A DNA stretch of 23,422 nt from Ochromonas danica (lineage: Eukaryota; Sar; Chrysophyceae; Chromulinales; Chromulinaceae). The position numbers and the translations under genes were made by a program. Below are positions 16,801 to 23,422 of the stretch, piece by piece (the first letter of the stretch is position 1; each line of letters begins with the position of its first letter). The notes beneath the pieces were generated by a model. The model was not told the DNA's origin and did no database searches. It saw nothing but the letters and a program-made list of their open reading frames with translations. The DNA is taken from NCBI GenBank assembly GCA_015146655.1, contig VKHL01000239.1, positions 1-23,422 on the forward strand, in the 5' to 3' direction.

Positions 16801-19800
16801 TTGTAACCAATATGTTATAATATCTTTAAGATGTAATAGTTTATCTTGTATCTCTCGTAGATGATAGGCAGGGAGTTGATCAATAATAGACGAAGAGGAG
16901 GAGGAGGAGGAGGAGAAAGTATCTGCTGTAAGTAAATAAATTGTAGTACCATCATCATCATCATCATCATTGCTATCATATACATTAGCACTACTACTAG
17001 TAGTAGCAGTGGTGGTAGTGTTACTATCTCTACCTTGTATACCAATAGCAGTAGTAGTAGTAGTAGTAGTAGTAGTAGTTACCAATCTAGTTAAAGGATT
17101 ATACACTCCTAACATATCTTCTATCATAGTTAACATTGCTAAATAGACTTCAACGACTAGTTCCATTAGATGAGGGAAGGTCTTATAGAATAACTCTGCT
17201 GGGATATAATAGGCTAGTAGATGATTAAACATGTCAATTAAGATATTAATACCTTGATGATAGTGTTTAGCTTGTATAGAGAAGAGGAAAGATAGACTTA
17301 AGTTAGTTATAGTAGAGGATAACATATTAACAATATCCTTTGATAATAGGCTATTGTTAGCATCATTACTAGTATCGTTACTAGTGTTAGCATTGTTAGC
17401 ATTGTTAGCATTGTTAGTGTTAGTAGCATTACTACCTTCTTGTTTATCCTCTTCAGTAGTTGAAGAAGAAGGAGCAGGAGGAGCAGGAGGAGGAGGAGGA
17501 GATTGACTAGTTGCTAATGATTGTTGTTGTAGTTGTTGTTGTAGTTTGAATAGGTTAGCATCTATCTTATGTAATGGTCCATGCCCTCGTGTATCAGGTA
17601 CAAATACTCTAGTAGGAGGGTAACAAGGTGTTAGTAAAGTAATGATTTCAGAGAGATATTGAGCTTGTAGTCTACTCTCTTCCTCTGTGATAGTCACAGA
17701 AGACTCACTGGTATAGGGGTTAGGTGGTTCAATAGTATCACCTCCTCCTCCTCCTCCTCCTCCTGCTGCTGCTATAGGAGGAGGAGGATCCTTTCCCTTC
17801 TGTTGATCTTTTCCCTTCCCTTTACTATCTTTACCACCACCAGTAGTAGTAGAGGTAGCAGACAATAGACTAGTCTTTAACATAACAAACTCCTTAGCAG
17901 ATATACAGAATGTACTAGTAGTAGTACTAGTAGTAGTAGTAGTAGTATACTTCTCTAATGTCTGTTTAATATCTGGTGCTAAGTAATCAATCACAATAGG
18001 TAATTTGGTTGTTACTACATTTCTCATAGTCTCTATAGTAGTATTACTACTACTAGTATAGGTAGTAGATGATAATGTATTATCCTTATTCTTATTATAT
18101 TTTAATGCTTTTAGTACATTAGTAACTACACTAAGATAGTCAGAATAAGACTTTGGTAATTGATCTAAGATAGTTGAGAGAATAGATTGTTGGTTAGGAG
18201 TAACTACACCTCCTCCTCCTCCTATAATATCTTCTTCTTGACCAATAAGATAAGCGATACGATATAGACTAGATTGTGTCCAAAAGTTACTATTAGTAGT
18301 ACTAGTACTAGTAGTAGAGGTAGTGTTAGAGGTAGTGTTCGAGGTAGCAGATCTGTTAGCAATCTGATGTAACACTGTTTTAACTAATTCTAATAGAGTA
18401 CCTCTCTGAGGTGTATTAACGGTAACTTTTCTATCAACTATTTGATATAATGCATATAGATCATTACCTATTTCTTCTGTAAATGCTATCTTACTTAGTG
18501 TATCTACACCACCACCACCTCCTCCTCCTGCTGCTCCTCCTCCTCCTGCTACTGTACTCATAGGGTAGAGGTTATCAAAGAGTGGTAATATAGACTGTAT
18601 AGTACCTATTCTAGCAGAGACTATAACTAACCATGCCATAGTAGTAATATAGACTTTATGTAAACTACTAGGCCATGTCTCTCTATTAGTAAGTTGTAAC
18701 ACTACTACCATTCGTATAAGAAAAGGTTGTATATAGGATGCTAAAGGTAATAAATGATAACGACCCCAATCTTGTAATAGATTATAACATAAATAACATG
18801 TTACGATTAATAACGGATAGTTAGTGTTACTACTAGTGGTAGTAGTGTTACTAGTGTTACTAGTGGTAGTACTAGTAGATTGTATTAATTCAAATATATT
18901 CTCTAAATGAATAAACATTGTTAAAAACTGTTTTTCATTGTCTTTTGTCTGATTGAAAGTATAAGAATGACCCATTCTACCAGGTTGAAAGAGTGAAGTA
19001 GAGATGTAATAGAGATAACTTGTTAGGAATACCTTTTGATGATAGGTTGAAGTTAATGAGAGGCGATGGTAGTCTAACGGATAGTAGCAATCTATAGGGA
19101 AGAGATTATAACCATTTGTTAATGTGAAACTTTCAGTCGGAGGAACTGAAAGAAGAGTATCCCGAGCAATTTGTGAGAGAAAGATCTTTTCAATCCGACT
19201 ACTACTACCTCTTCCCCTCCTCCTCCTCCTCCCCCCACTACTACTACTACTACTACCACTATACTTCTCTTTATACATCTGAACTAATAGAATAGATAAT
19301 ATAGAAGTATTAAGAGGATGAACTGTTTCAATCACAGGTGTAGAAGGTGATAGTAAACGATGACTATTACTATGACTAACCATCTCATGTTTACTATTAA
19401 ATGCTGCTGTAGCAAAGATATATTCTTCATTTGTCACTAAAGGACCAAGACGTACTACATGATCTAATAGAAGTCTATGTATCATATGAGGATCTCTCTT
19501 AGTAGTAGAGGTAGTGTTAGAGGTAGTGTTAGAGAGGTTAAAGGCTTCTTGTTTCATAGGGTAGTATAATAGTTTAGAATCAATAGCTGGTATAGTAATA
19601 TTACAACCAGGTAACATATTATTATAAATACTAACATCTGTACCTGATAATCCTTTTTCTTTACCATACACTTTATAATACTGTACATTACCATTACTGT
19701 TAACATAACCATGACCACCGTTAACATAACCATTGTTGTTATCGTTAACATTACCATTACCGTTGTTAAGACTATTACATTGTATAGGTAGAAGATAGAT

Positions 19801-22326
19801 ATAACGTGATGAACGACTTAATAAGAAAGGTGATTTAAACTCATTATTTGTCATAATTAATACTTCTTGAAATGATTGACATAATCGATGTTCTGAAGCT
19901 TCTGCTTCTTGAATATGAATGAGAGCTAATTGTAGATATTTATCAATATAGTCTACTCTACTACTACTACCCTGATCCTCCTCCTCCTCCTCCTGCTGCT
20001 GCTGCTCCTCACTTGCTACTGGTACTTCTTCTATCTTAGCCATTTCAATGTATAGGATAGCAAGAAGATAATGATTTCGTTTACAATAACGAAGCAATTG
20101 TAACTTTACTATAGACCAACTCTCCACTGGTTTATACCATGATGATGATTGATCTCCTACCTCTCCTCCTCCTCCTCCTGCTGCTGCTACTGCTGAATTA
20201 TCACTTGTTAGTCCTTCTACCATACCTTTACTGACTTTTGCTACGCGTTTCTTGGTAGAAATCGCGTTTTTGTTGTTATTGTTATTATTGCTATTACTCT
20301 TAGCAGAGGTGGTGATAGTAGGAGTAGCTCCTCCTCCTCCTCCTCCTCGAGCCTGTTTATATACTCCTTCTTTCTTCTTCTTCATATAATGTTCTTTATA
20401 ATAAGCTAACTCACAACGGAAATATAAGGCTATAACATCAATATGTAATTCACTAATTGCTCTATCAATAGTATCATAAGCTGCATGACAAAGTCCAAAT
20501 AAACCAAATCCTGCATAAGCAAAGGCTCCTAATCGTTTACGACTATCATACCAATCAAAGAGTGTAGATTGACAACTAATAGAAGCATGTTGTAATGCTA
20601 TGATATCACGTATATCTTCAGGTGAATGAATTAAGAAATCTACTCTAAAATTACGTAATTCATCAATTGTGATTAAGATAGACTGTGTAATAGCTATGAC
20701 TTGACGATATTCTCCTTGACTATATAAGAGATTACCTAATAAGATAGATACACTAATATAGAAGACAGGATCATAATAGACTATTCCATCTAATGCTTGT
20801 AACACTACTTGTAGAGTCTCACTGAGTAAGGAGGTGGTGGTGGTGGTGGAGGAGGTGGAGGAGGAGGAGGAGGATGGCAATGGTCCTTGTCTAGATAATA
20901 ATAACTGAATAGGTATATATAGTACTTTACGAAAGACTTCAATCGCAATAAAGCTTAACATTGATCTATTACGATAAGAACTTTCTGTAAATAACATTGT
21001 TTGTATTGAATACATCAAGTCAACTAATCGTTTGCTATTATTAACACTATTACTATCAGATAGACTATCATGGTTGTTGATAGTATCAAGACTACCACTA
21101 GTTGTAGTTGTAGTAGATGATGATTGTTGTTGAATGACTTCATGAGCTTCTATGATAATAGTTAACTTGTCAAGGTACTCTCTGTTATGACTACTAATAG
21201 TACTACTAGTACTAGCATTATCATTAGTAGTATTAGTATTACTATCTTCTGTTTGTTGAGATAACGATGATATCCAGATATTCTTATAATATGTTAATGA
21301 AGTCCAGATAGATGACAGAATGACTTTATTATTGTCATCCTCATATAGAAAGTGATCATTTATCAGGAAATAGGCTACTTCACAGGCTACTTCAATAGAT
21401 GGTAGCAAGTTAGTAGTAGTGGTAGTGGTAGTGGTGGAGGAGGAGGAGGAGGGGGGTGGTTGTAAATAAGCATTAGCTGCTTTAAGAAGACATTGTGAAC
21501 GCTTTATATAAGCTTCGTTTTGATTCCCAGCATTGATAAGATGGACACGAATAAACTCGACAAGACAGCGATCAGATAACTTTAGATACCCTCTACTACC
21601 TCCTCCTCCTCCTCCTGCTCCAGCTGCATAATCAGGATAAGGACGATAAGAAGATGTTAATAACCTTGTCATAGTAAAATCTAATCGATCAGGATCACGG
21701 AAATGATCCAGAAGATATCTTAAGACTGACAAATCTTCTTGACTTTCTTGTATCATAGTAATAGTATTCTCTGGTATAGGAGGATCTAATTGTTCTCTTT
21801 CCCATAGATTAGTTACTTCTTTATTAAGATGTCGTAAGAGATTCTCTCCTTCATCTAGACGATGATTTTGACATGTTAAGATAGCATACAAGGTGGTGAT
21901 GGTTAACTTAAGTCGTAATGGTAAATGTCGTATAGTACATAAGTTAATAACAGTCTCCATAGAGAGAAGAGTATAGACTAATGTATCAATAATATATTTA
22001 CCACAATCAAACCAAAGTAAAGGTTGACTATATTGTATTAATAATTTAATTGTATTAATTGATAACCATACTTCTTTCTCTTGTTGTAAGGTGGGAAGAT
22101 CTAAGAAGATCTCTATAGATTGTCTTAATTGTTTAATAAGAAGAAGTAATTCACTGACTGACATAGGAGAGAGAAAGACAGTGGTAGAGGTAGAAGAGGT
22201 AGAGGTAGAAGAGGTAGAAGAGGTAGTGCGAAGTAGCTTTTGATAGCTTTGTTCGACTTCTTCATGAATTCGTTTGATTTCTTCTAGACTAGAAGTTAAT
22301 TCACTAGCTTTGGTAGAAGATGACAT
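10846..22326 (-). CDS. CFAP54: Giant ciliary protein, probable CFAP54 (C1d central-pair projection)
   Basis: One uninterrupted frame of 3,826 residues from the ATG at 22326 (context AAATAAAATAAAAATG) to TAG. Residues about 85-170 (EVWLSINTIKLLIQY ... IDTLVYTLLSMETVINLCTI ... LPLRLKLTITTLYAILTCQN ... EGENLLRHLN) match, by pattern, the N-terminal helical block of CFAP54. CFAP54 acts with CFAP46, CFAP74 and CFAP221 in the C1d projection of the 9+2 axoneme. The remainder is mostly alpha-helical, with TPR-like pairs and a charged coiled-coil near KQRKKKLKINRLEKDDEEI. Human CFAP54 is about 3,100 residues; the excess here is low-complexity Gly, Ser, Thr, Asn, Gln, Asp and Pro runs lying between helical blocks, probably in loops. 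The absence of introns over 11.5 kb contrasts with the neighbours. CFAP46 or another large ciliary scaffold remains possible. A spliced alternative 3' end cannot be excluded. Confidence 0.65.
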   Translation of the reverse strand: MSSSTKASELTSSLEEIKRIHEEVEQSYQKLLRTTSSTSSTSTSSTSTTVFLSPMSVSELLLLIKQLRQSIEIFLDLPTLQQEKEVWLSINTIKLLIQYSQPLLWFDCGKYIIDTLVYTLLSMETVINLCTIRHLPLRLKLTITTLYAILTCQNHRLDEGENLLRHLNKEVTNLWEREQLDPPIPENTITMIQESQEDLSVLRYLLDHFRDPDRLDFTMTRLLTSSYRPYPDYAAGAGGGGGGSRGYLKLSDRCLVEFIRVHLINAGNQNEAYIKRSQCLLKAANAYLQPPPSSSSSTTTTTTTTNLLPSIEVACEVAYFLINDHFLYEDDNNKVILSSIWTSLTYYKNIWISSLSQQTEDSNTNTTNDNASTSSTISSHNREYLDKLTIIIEAHEVIQQQSSSTTTTTSGSLDTINNHDSLSDSNSVNNSKRLVDLMYSIQTMLFTESSYRNRSMLSFIAIEVFRKVLYIPIQLLLSRQGPLPSSSSSSTSSTTTTTSLLSETLQVVLQALDGIVYYDPVFYISVSILLGNLLYSQGEYRQVIAITQSILITIDELRNFRVDFLIHSPEDIRDIIALQHASISCQSTLFDWYDSRKRLGAFAYAGFGLFGLCHAAYDTIDRAISELHIDVIALYFRCELAYYKEHYMKKKKEGVYKQARGGGGGGATPTITTSAKSNSNNNNNNKNAISTKKRVAKVSKGMVEGLTSDNSAVAAAGGGGGEVGDQSSSWYKPVESWSIVKLQLLRYCKRNHYLLAILYIEMAKIEEVPVASEEQQQQEEEEEDQGSSSRVDYIDKYLQLALIHIQEAEASEHRLCQSFQEVLIMTNNEFKSPFLLSRSSRYIYLLPIQCNSLNNGNGNVNDNNNGYVNGGHGYVNSNGNVQYYKVYGKEKGLSGTDVSIYNNMLPGCNITIPAIDSKLLYYPMKQEAFNLSNTTSNTTSTTKRDPHMIHRLLLDHVVRLGPLVTNEEYIFATAAFNSKHEMVSHSNSHRLLSPSTPVIETVHPLNTSILSILLVQMYKEKYSGSSSSSSGGRRRRRGRGSSSRIEKIFLSQIARDTLLSVPPTESFTLTNGYNLFPIDCYYPLDYHRLSLTSTYHQKVFLTSYLYYISTSLFQPGRMGHSYTFNQTKDNEKQFLTMFIHLENIFELIQSTSTTTSNTSNTTTTSSNTNYPLLIVTCYLCYNLLQDWGRYHLLPLASYIQPFLIRMVVVLQLTNRETWPSSLHKVYITTMAWLVIVSARIGTIQSILPLFDNLYPMSTVAGGGGAAGGGGGGGVDTLSKIAFTEEIGNDLYALYQIVDRKVTVNTPQRGTLLELVKTVLHQIANRSATSNTTSNTTSTTSTSTTNSNFWTQSSLYRIAYLIGQEEDIIGGGGGVVTPNQQSILSTILDQLPKSYSDYLSVVTNVLKALKYNKNKDNTLSSTTYTSSSNTTIETMRNVVTTKLPIVIDYLAPDIKQTLEKYTTTTTTSTTTSTFCISAKEFVMLKTSLLSATSTTTGGGKDSKGKGKDQQKGKDPPPPIAAAGGGGGGGGDTIEPPNPYTSESSVTITEEESRLQAQYLSEIITLLTPCYPPTRVFVPDTRGHGPLHKIDANLFKLQQQLQQQSLATSQSPPPPPAPPAPSSSTTEEDKQEGSNATNTNNANNANNANTSNDTSNDANNSLLSKDIVNMLSSTITNLSLSFLFSIQAKHYHQGINILIDMFNHLLAYYIPAELFYKTFPHLMELVVEVYLAMLTMIEDMLGVYNPLTRLVTTTTTTTTTTAIGIQGRDSNTTTTATTSSSANVYDSNDDDDDDGTTIYLLTADTFSSSSSSSSSIIDQLPAYHLREIQDKLLHLKDIITYWLQIVYLIQNINYNMIIIPRMLRLVYLYKVFCSHEIQIITNLYLPYCKDMQEMIINHYTNNYTISQNKLNAFIRLYEETQAKQRKKKLKINRLEKDDEEIAFETQKLHLESIITQDYLLLNQKKNELINLITIQQVIQQQQHDDSNGSNSSNSKYQVMLIKIRHHLHILYRYLHNANNGNNGNNGGSPSSYGNGSGNGSGSGNGNVPQSPPVLKSMNTSNTINTNMTSNTMSGSVGAGGGGAVGGGGGGDVTSLIEKVKKEYTKVIHILRENKEKLLLMYALNDMSELMIYLKEFEQLHIYIQDAIDGYFSVYNAIDNHRAIITQTTRLCENDYDLGGIFYLLIACGRGIYYCYQTNKNKLLIGGTSTSTSTGISYKRVCQYSQLASEMLMKLLSQDNGNGNNSNGNSLSHPLTYQGYATYQCKELQSSSSLLLLQHYEVNVYSLYTSITICIKVLLEYLHQPLYALPLIVFNEFLSITQLHNMRYFYESRSYRIQALISLQLFAEAISMLSQLPRSLLLIHSHRYHDDWNQVANDRFNEIESHGLSFENCPSFVNSQLPIPPPPTPPPADTKSSSGGGGGKATKEPPPPPSPPAVTNTNAAALEWVMKFPSLFQDFLTANKEVFMTKIPLDRLTVEQKSQLEKTVQAAQETASLATAASTSTSKGGKGNKGKDTNSTTNTVSVNPQDYLPEVKVIDQQDIARLYYLCCLLLYNYHLATTTTTTTTTNMTKGDSTSGGGGSGSSYCQTLLSKLKSLLYELKEDQLINIDNYNYVNNSSSRQQDGKDYLSSIESPFVRCLFTQPILFDLYHKAIYLEEQFIELEKRDYRKCLFLLTTSIKLFLHPFMNHNHHLTWEKHFILTNTYFQYQLEVIHLLYQQNKHYDVIQLCYKMKKECDLICNFITQASCYYYLTLSYLSLDKLKEAIIEVNNCILLLQGYHIENSLLIQAKAMKAKILILTCQYSYHVNTPPPPPSPPTTSPPPPPPHEDDNEKKVKQHDMIRHIFLAYLELKDNLYLTEKVCELHGIVRPDSNLLLHHHEEVKKSMERENSVFTPLQYLFTEFHTWEPHPHRYEHHFHLSSSSSSSSAGGGGGGGGGAGGGGGGGGAGGGGGGRENSKRKVKHNTSSSSPQHQHYHTNNSSGSSGSGIGDVKDLWCVSQSTGLRIGPIDWQENFLFDSSNIINIYQPYTRLYLMSHIQLLMFLQYLHSSQLYLLMLQYTEDLTEMFNELHKINSDNTNSNKYNFTLYSSICMDKEDTRKKKYMTNNRYVDTVYTILQQQQQQDGLQLVDLHEDKLLQDIMILAEQTVKLMREVINLPLYIRLQALACVGKARVEHAMYTLRRQQQQGGGGGLLGNASSAMSLFTVPPDTMNSVGGGGGGGGLGSRKVIPTRSSIPIDLLLAPLLATLYFASSCQSSSSSSVVAGGGGGGGGSYQYLLLRDVCLTIANTLTESNLYNVITTNTSKTNITEIDVMLETWIESSIQRSKAVIFYLMQAIRFHNLYLIVYSQLVTLPETTITSSGGGGGGGGGGGGGGGGGGGGGGGSGSSSAAALERILTTCYHSSISGNKLSDGSEPTTVIVEPVVNEKGSKGGGGGGKVASKDNKGGTNPPPPPFTSRDVLLLLTSTIRQTDDMFTLSTHPKSFYNMEHSLVNELHLLLTDVDSYYRNNMTITSLPNSIQTSFIVPINTISTIWTIKPSSSSSRRRRRRREEGSGSGGSDHLHPTWGIFNEAEGIFILGDVLFTPPTPIAPVKGKAPPPPATATTTTSGGVDQSTPSSEPALKKIRISRVQLKSIEIMLRNLQTDYQQQQQQQQQVNTSSSSSPTATAAGTNNNNNNNNTTTTTTTTVTTNDLLLIQRYAQAIRTVYILIHYGEEEEEEEEEIKRNNTTTPIEETIQTASSSLEYKKSEEDNNSWYQYLSTDKKLQIQVDKATTITVSPSEKQLGILADIFNPDRCAENVGDVEVCYLLRLALGCAKFVKTNSIPPIVK
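11176..11197 (-). repeat. (GAA)n run encoding a Glu tract
   Basis: Near-perfect GAA/GAG codons on the coding strand encode about eight consecutive glutamates (HYGEEEEEEEEEI) near the C-terminus of the giant protein. Confidence 0.85.
11371..11397 (-). repeat. (CAA)n run encoding polyglutamine
   Basis: Perfect CAA units on the coding strand encode a tract of about eight glutamines (LQTDYQQQQQQQQQVN) in the giant protein. Confidence 0.85.
12184..12252 (-). repeat. Polyglycine tract (about 23 Gly) in giant protein
   Basis: Plus-strand ACC/TCC units read as GGT/GGA on the coding strand, giving about 23 consecutive glycines between SS and SGSSSAAA. The run is a mixed block of GGT and GGA stretches, not one pure repeat, which indicates interrupted expansion. 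It is the longest homopolymer in the window. Confidence 0.9.
13474..13590 (-). repeat. Gly-rich and Ser-rich microsatellite block
   Basis: On the coding strand a serine run (TCA/TCT) is followed by three glycine runs separated by single alanines (pattern Ser8-Ala-Gly9-Ala-Gly8-Ala-Gly6). The alanines arise from GCA/GCT interruptions, suggesting the block grew by duplicating a Gly-Ala unit as well as by single-codon slippage. Confidence 0.85.
14628..14657 (-). repeat. (ACT)n run encoding polythreonine
   Basis: Perfect ACT codons on the coding strand give about ten threonines (LATTTTTTTTTTNM) in the giant protein. A similar ACT run lies at about 17050-17081. Confidence 0.85.
15672..15681. other. 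AAACGCGTTT palindrome inside giant gene
   Basis: An exact copy of the palindrome seen in the 2126-2546 promoter region and upstream of PIG-X. Here it is read as part of Tyr-Lys-Arg-Val coding sequence. Its presence in coding DNA argues that it is not exclusively a promoter element. Confidence 0.5.
16594..16603. other. Second AAACGCGTTT palindrome inside giant gene
   Basis: An exact copy, read in a different frame from the one at 15672 (Leu-Asn-Ala-Phe). Use of different frames argues against a shared peptide motif and in favour of a DNA-level or chance explanation. Confidence 0.5.
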
Positions 22327-22688
22327 TTTTATTTTATTTTATTTTTAATTTAATAGTGACAGTAACTGTGACAGTGACAGTGATAGTAACGATGATATTG
22401 ATAGTAAGGTGATAGTGATAGTGAGTGTGATGACTCTTCAAAATATTTCTCTTTTCTCAATTTAGAATAGGATGCAAGTGATTGAAAAAAAATGTCGGAA
22501 ATAGTTGGAATGAATCAAGAAGATTTGGAATGACTGACTGAATGAACGATTGAATGACTGAATGATTGTGATTTCATTTGAAAAAGGAGACCGAACGGAA
22601 CAGCAGGCTCATTAACTTAAGAGGGAAGCGGTAAAACGGTTTTGTTTGGTTTCGTATTTCCGGAATTTCGGAATTCCGGATTGAGACA
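22327..22688. promoter_or_regulatory. Divergent upstream region of CFAP54 and the small plus-strand gene
   Basis: 362 bp. Immediately before the CFAP54 ATG is an ATTTT-rich leader. Degenerate GTGACA/GTGATA hexamer repeats run from about 22353 to 22433. TGAATGAC-type repeats run at about 22528-22570. A 9-bp inverted repeat TCCGGAATT/AATTCCGGA with a 4-bp spacer lies at 22659-22680, about 335 bp from CFAP54 and 9 bp before the proposed ATG at 22689. It is a good candidate for a dimeric factor site, though the binding factor is unknown. No RFX/X-box (ciliary gene regulator) match was recognised. Confidence 0.45.
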
Positions 22689-22908
22689 ATGCCGGTGCCA
22701 ACAATTGCATTTGAAGGGTTGAATTCGTTAGAGGTGGTCAAGAGTTATTTAAGCAAGAGTTGGAAAAGCAGGAATAAGCAAGCACTAATTGAGAGAAATC
22801 ATATAGCAAATGAAATGAGAAATGAGGTATAGCAATAGTCATAAGAACTAACTATATTCGCGAACAATGATTCTCAAGGAGAACAACATAATTGTCCTTG
22901 ATATATAG
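22689..22908 (+). CDS. Small hypothetical protein, 55 residues, two exons
   Basis: Exon 1 (22689-22826, from ATG) and exon 2 (22879-22908, ending TAG) are joined across a 52-bp intron with a GTATAG donor, an ACTAAC branch-point-like site and a TCAAG acceptor, in phase 0. The product begins MPVPTIAFEGLNSLEVVKSY, continues with a basic amphipathic helix (LSKSWKSRNKQALIERNHIA) and ends IIVLDI. Amino-acid composition and absence of low complexity look like real coding sequence. Without splicing the frame stops at 22832 (47 residues). It sits head-to-head with CFAP54 and ends 39 bp from the stop of the next minus-strand gene. I do not recognise the family. A shared ciliary role with CFAP54 through the divergent promoter is conceivable but unproven. 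Confidence 0.4.
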
Positions 22909-22947
22909 ATCTGAACAGGATTCATTCACGTCAAAATTTTGTTCGTT

Positions 22948-23368
22948 CTACTCCATTTCGAGGACCTTTTGCTGTGCTTCAGCAAGCTCTTCTGCTTTTC
23001 TCTTTTTGAAGCCTTTCTTCCTGAAGACCACGAAGGAAAAAGAGTGATTAGCGAAGCTGTCACCTAATGAATTGTTGCTTTTCTAATTGTAATTCATCAA
23101 GTGTCAGCTTCGCTAATCACTCTTTTAACTTTGTGGTATTTTCCCCTCTTTCTTTCGCTGTCTCTTGCTACTATACCAGTTGTGCACATCTCTGCTGCCA
23201 CTTCTTTTTCTCGTCCTTAGGAAGGTTGCTGTCGGTGATCGAACTTCCCAAGGCTAATAATCCACCGTTTACACGTCTTTCAATGGTTGCATCATGGTTT
23301 AACCATGTTGCTCGCAGATGCTCCTTCATCTCAAGGAGCACTGCGATCTGAGTCATCACATGGAATTC
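22948..23368 (-). CDS. Partial gene: charged helical protein, last three exons
   Basis: Proposed exons on the minus strand are 23177-23368, 23064-23107 and 22948-23020, joined across introns of 69 bp (GTATAG ... GCGAAG) and 43 bp (GTGACA ... TTCAG). The frame runs EFHVMTQIAVLLEMKEHLRA ... NLPKDEKKKWQQRCAQL, then LTLDELQLEKQQFI, then RKKGFKKRKAEELAEAQQKV and LEME, stop. All three pieces share one charged, coiled-coil-like character, and the frames join only with these splice sites, which is the main support. The first exon may begin at a CAG acceptor (23369-23371) or at the internal ATG at 23356; the gene probably continues beyond the window. The family is not recognised. The second intron lies wholly in the 5' arm of a hairpin that also covers the acceptor of the middle exon. 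Confidence 0.5.
23038..23126. repeat. Long hairpin enclosing a 44-bp exon
   Basis: Positions 23038-23063 match the reverse complement of 23101-23126 at 25 of 26 bases. Weaker complementarity continues outward for about 13 more bases (ACCAC..AAG on both sides), and an inner 7-bp pair (ATGAATT/AATTCAT) extends the stem inward. In the minus-strand transcript one arm is the 5' part of the 43-bp intron including its donor. The other arm is the 3' end of the 69-bp intron, its acceptor and the first 7 bases of the middle exon. Confidence 0.85.
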
Positions 23369-23422
23369 CTGATGAAGTCATCTGCTCTTCCGATAGGTGT
23401 CCATGAGCTCTAAAGAAGGCTA

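Noticed and set aside
1-23422. tRNA, rRNA or snRNA genes
   Set aside because: No cloverleaf with a GTTC-A-A type T-loop, nor any rRNA core sequence, was recognised on either strand by eye; a tRNAscan/Rfam search would settle this.

Overview
The window looks like nuclear DNA of a unicellular eukaryote with motile cilia or flagella. Genes carry short GT-AG spliceosomal introns (43-250 bp, mostly 43-92 bp, many with GTAAGT donors). TAA, TAG and TGA all end genes, so the standard code is used. The gene set is eukaryotic: a GPI-anchor mannosyltransferase subunit, an SLC35-type transporter, a mitochondrial presequence protein and a giant ciliary central-apparatus protein. I cannot name the lineage. 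Trinucleotide microsatellites are very abundant inside coding sequence and encode Ser, Thr, Gly, Asn, Gln, Asp and Glu runs. Several ATGs are preceded by an A-rich AAATAAAATG-like context.

Layout, left to right. Positions 1-1417 are repeat-rich and hold no convincing gene: a perfect 29-bp hairpin, a second dispersed inverted repeat, small tandem repeats, and one weak ORF with ten CAG-encoded glutamines. Next come a FAM210-like membrane protein (minus, 1418-2125), diverging from a secreted choloylglycine-hydrolase-family amidase (plus, 2547-3620), then a mitochondrial helical-repeat protein (plus, 4167-4809, one intron). A minus-strand pair follows: PIG-X (5014-6232, one intron) and a dephospho-CoA kinase fused to a HAD phosphatase (6490-8314, two introns). 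That pair diverges from an SLC35F5-like transporter (plus, 8527-10281, five introns).

From 10846 to 22326 one uninterrupted minus-strand frame encodes a 3,826-residue protein that I read as CFAP54, a component of the C1d projection of the axonemal central pair. It is inflated by homopolymer runs. At the right end I reconstruct two genes that ordinary ORF calling would miss because their exons are tiny: a 55-residue plus-strand protein (22689-22908) and the 3' exons of a minus-strand charged, helical protein (22948-23368, continuing past the edge). A long hairpin clamps the 44-bp middle exon of the second gene.

The genes do not form one pathway; this is a gene-dense protist locus with mixed housekeeping functions. 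The most unusual items are the CoA kinase-HAD fusion, the intronless microsatellite-laden CFAP54, the exon-enclosing hairpin, an exon-like fragment resembling a DnaJ C-terminal domain, and a 10-bp palindrome (AAACGCGTTT) present four times in 23 kb. I see no clear evidence of a wholly new multi-gene system.
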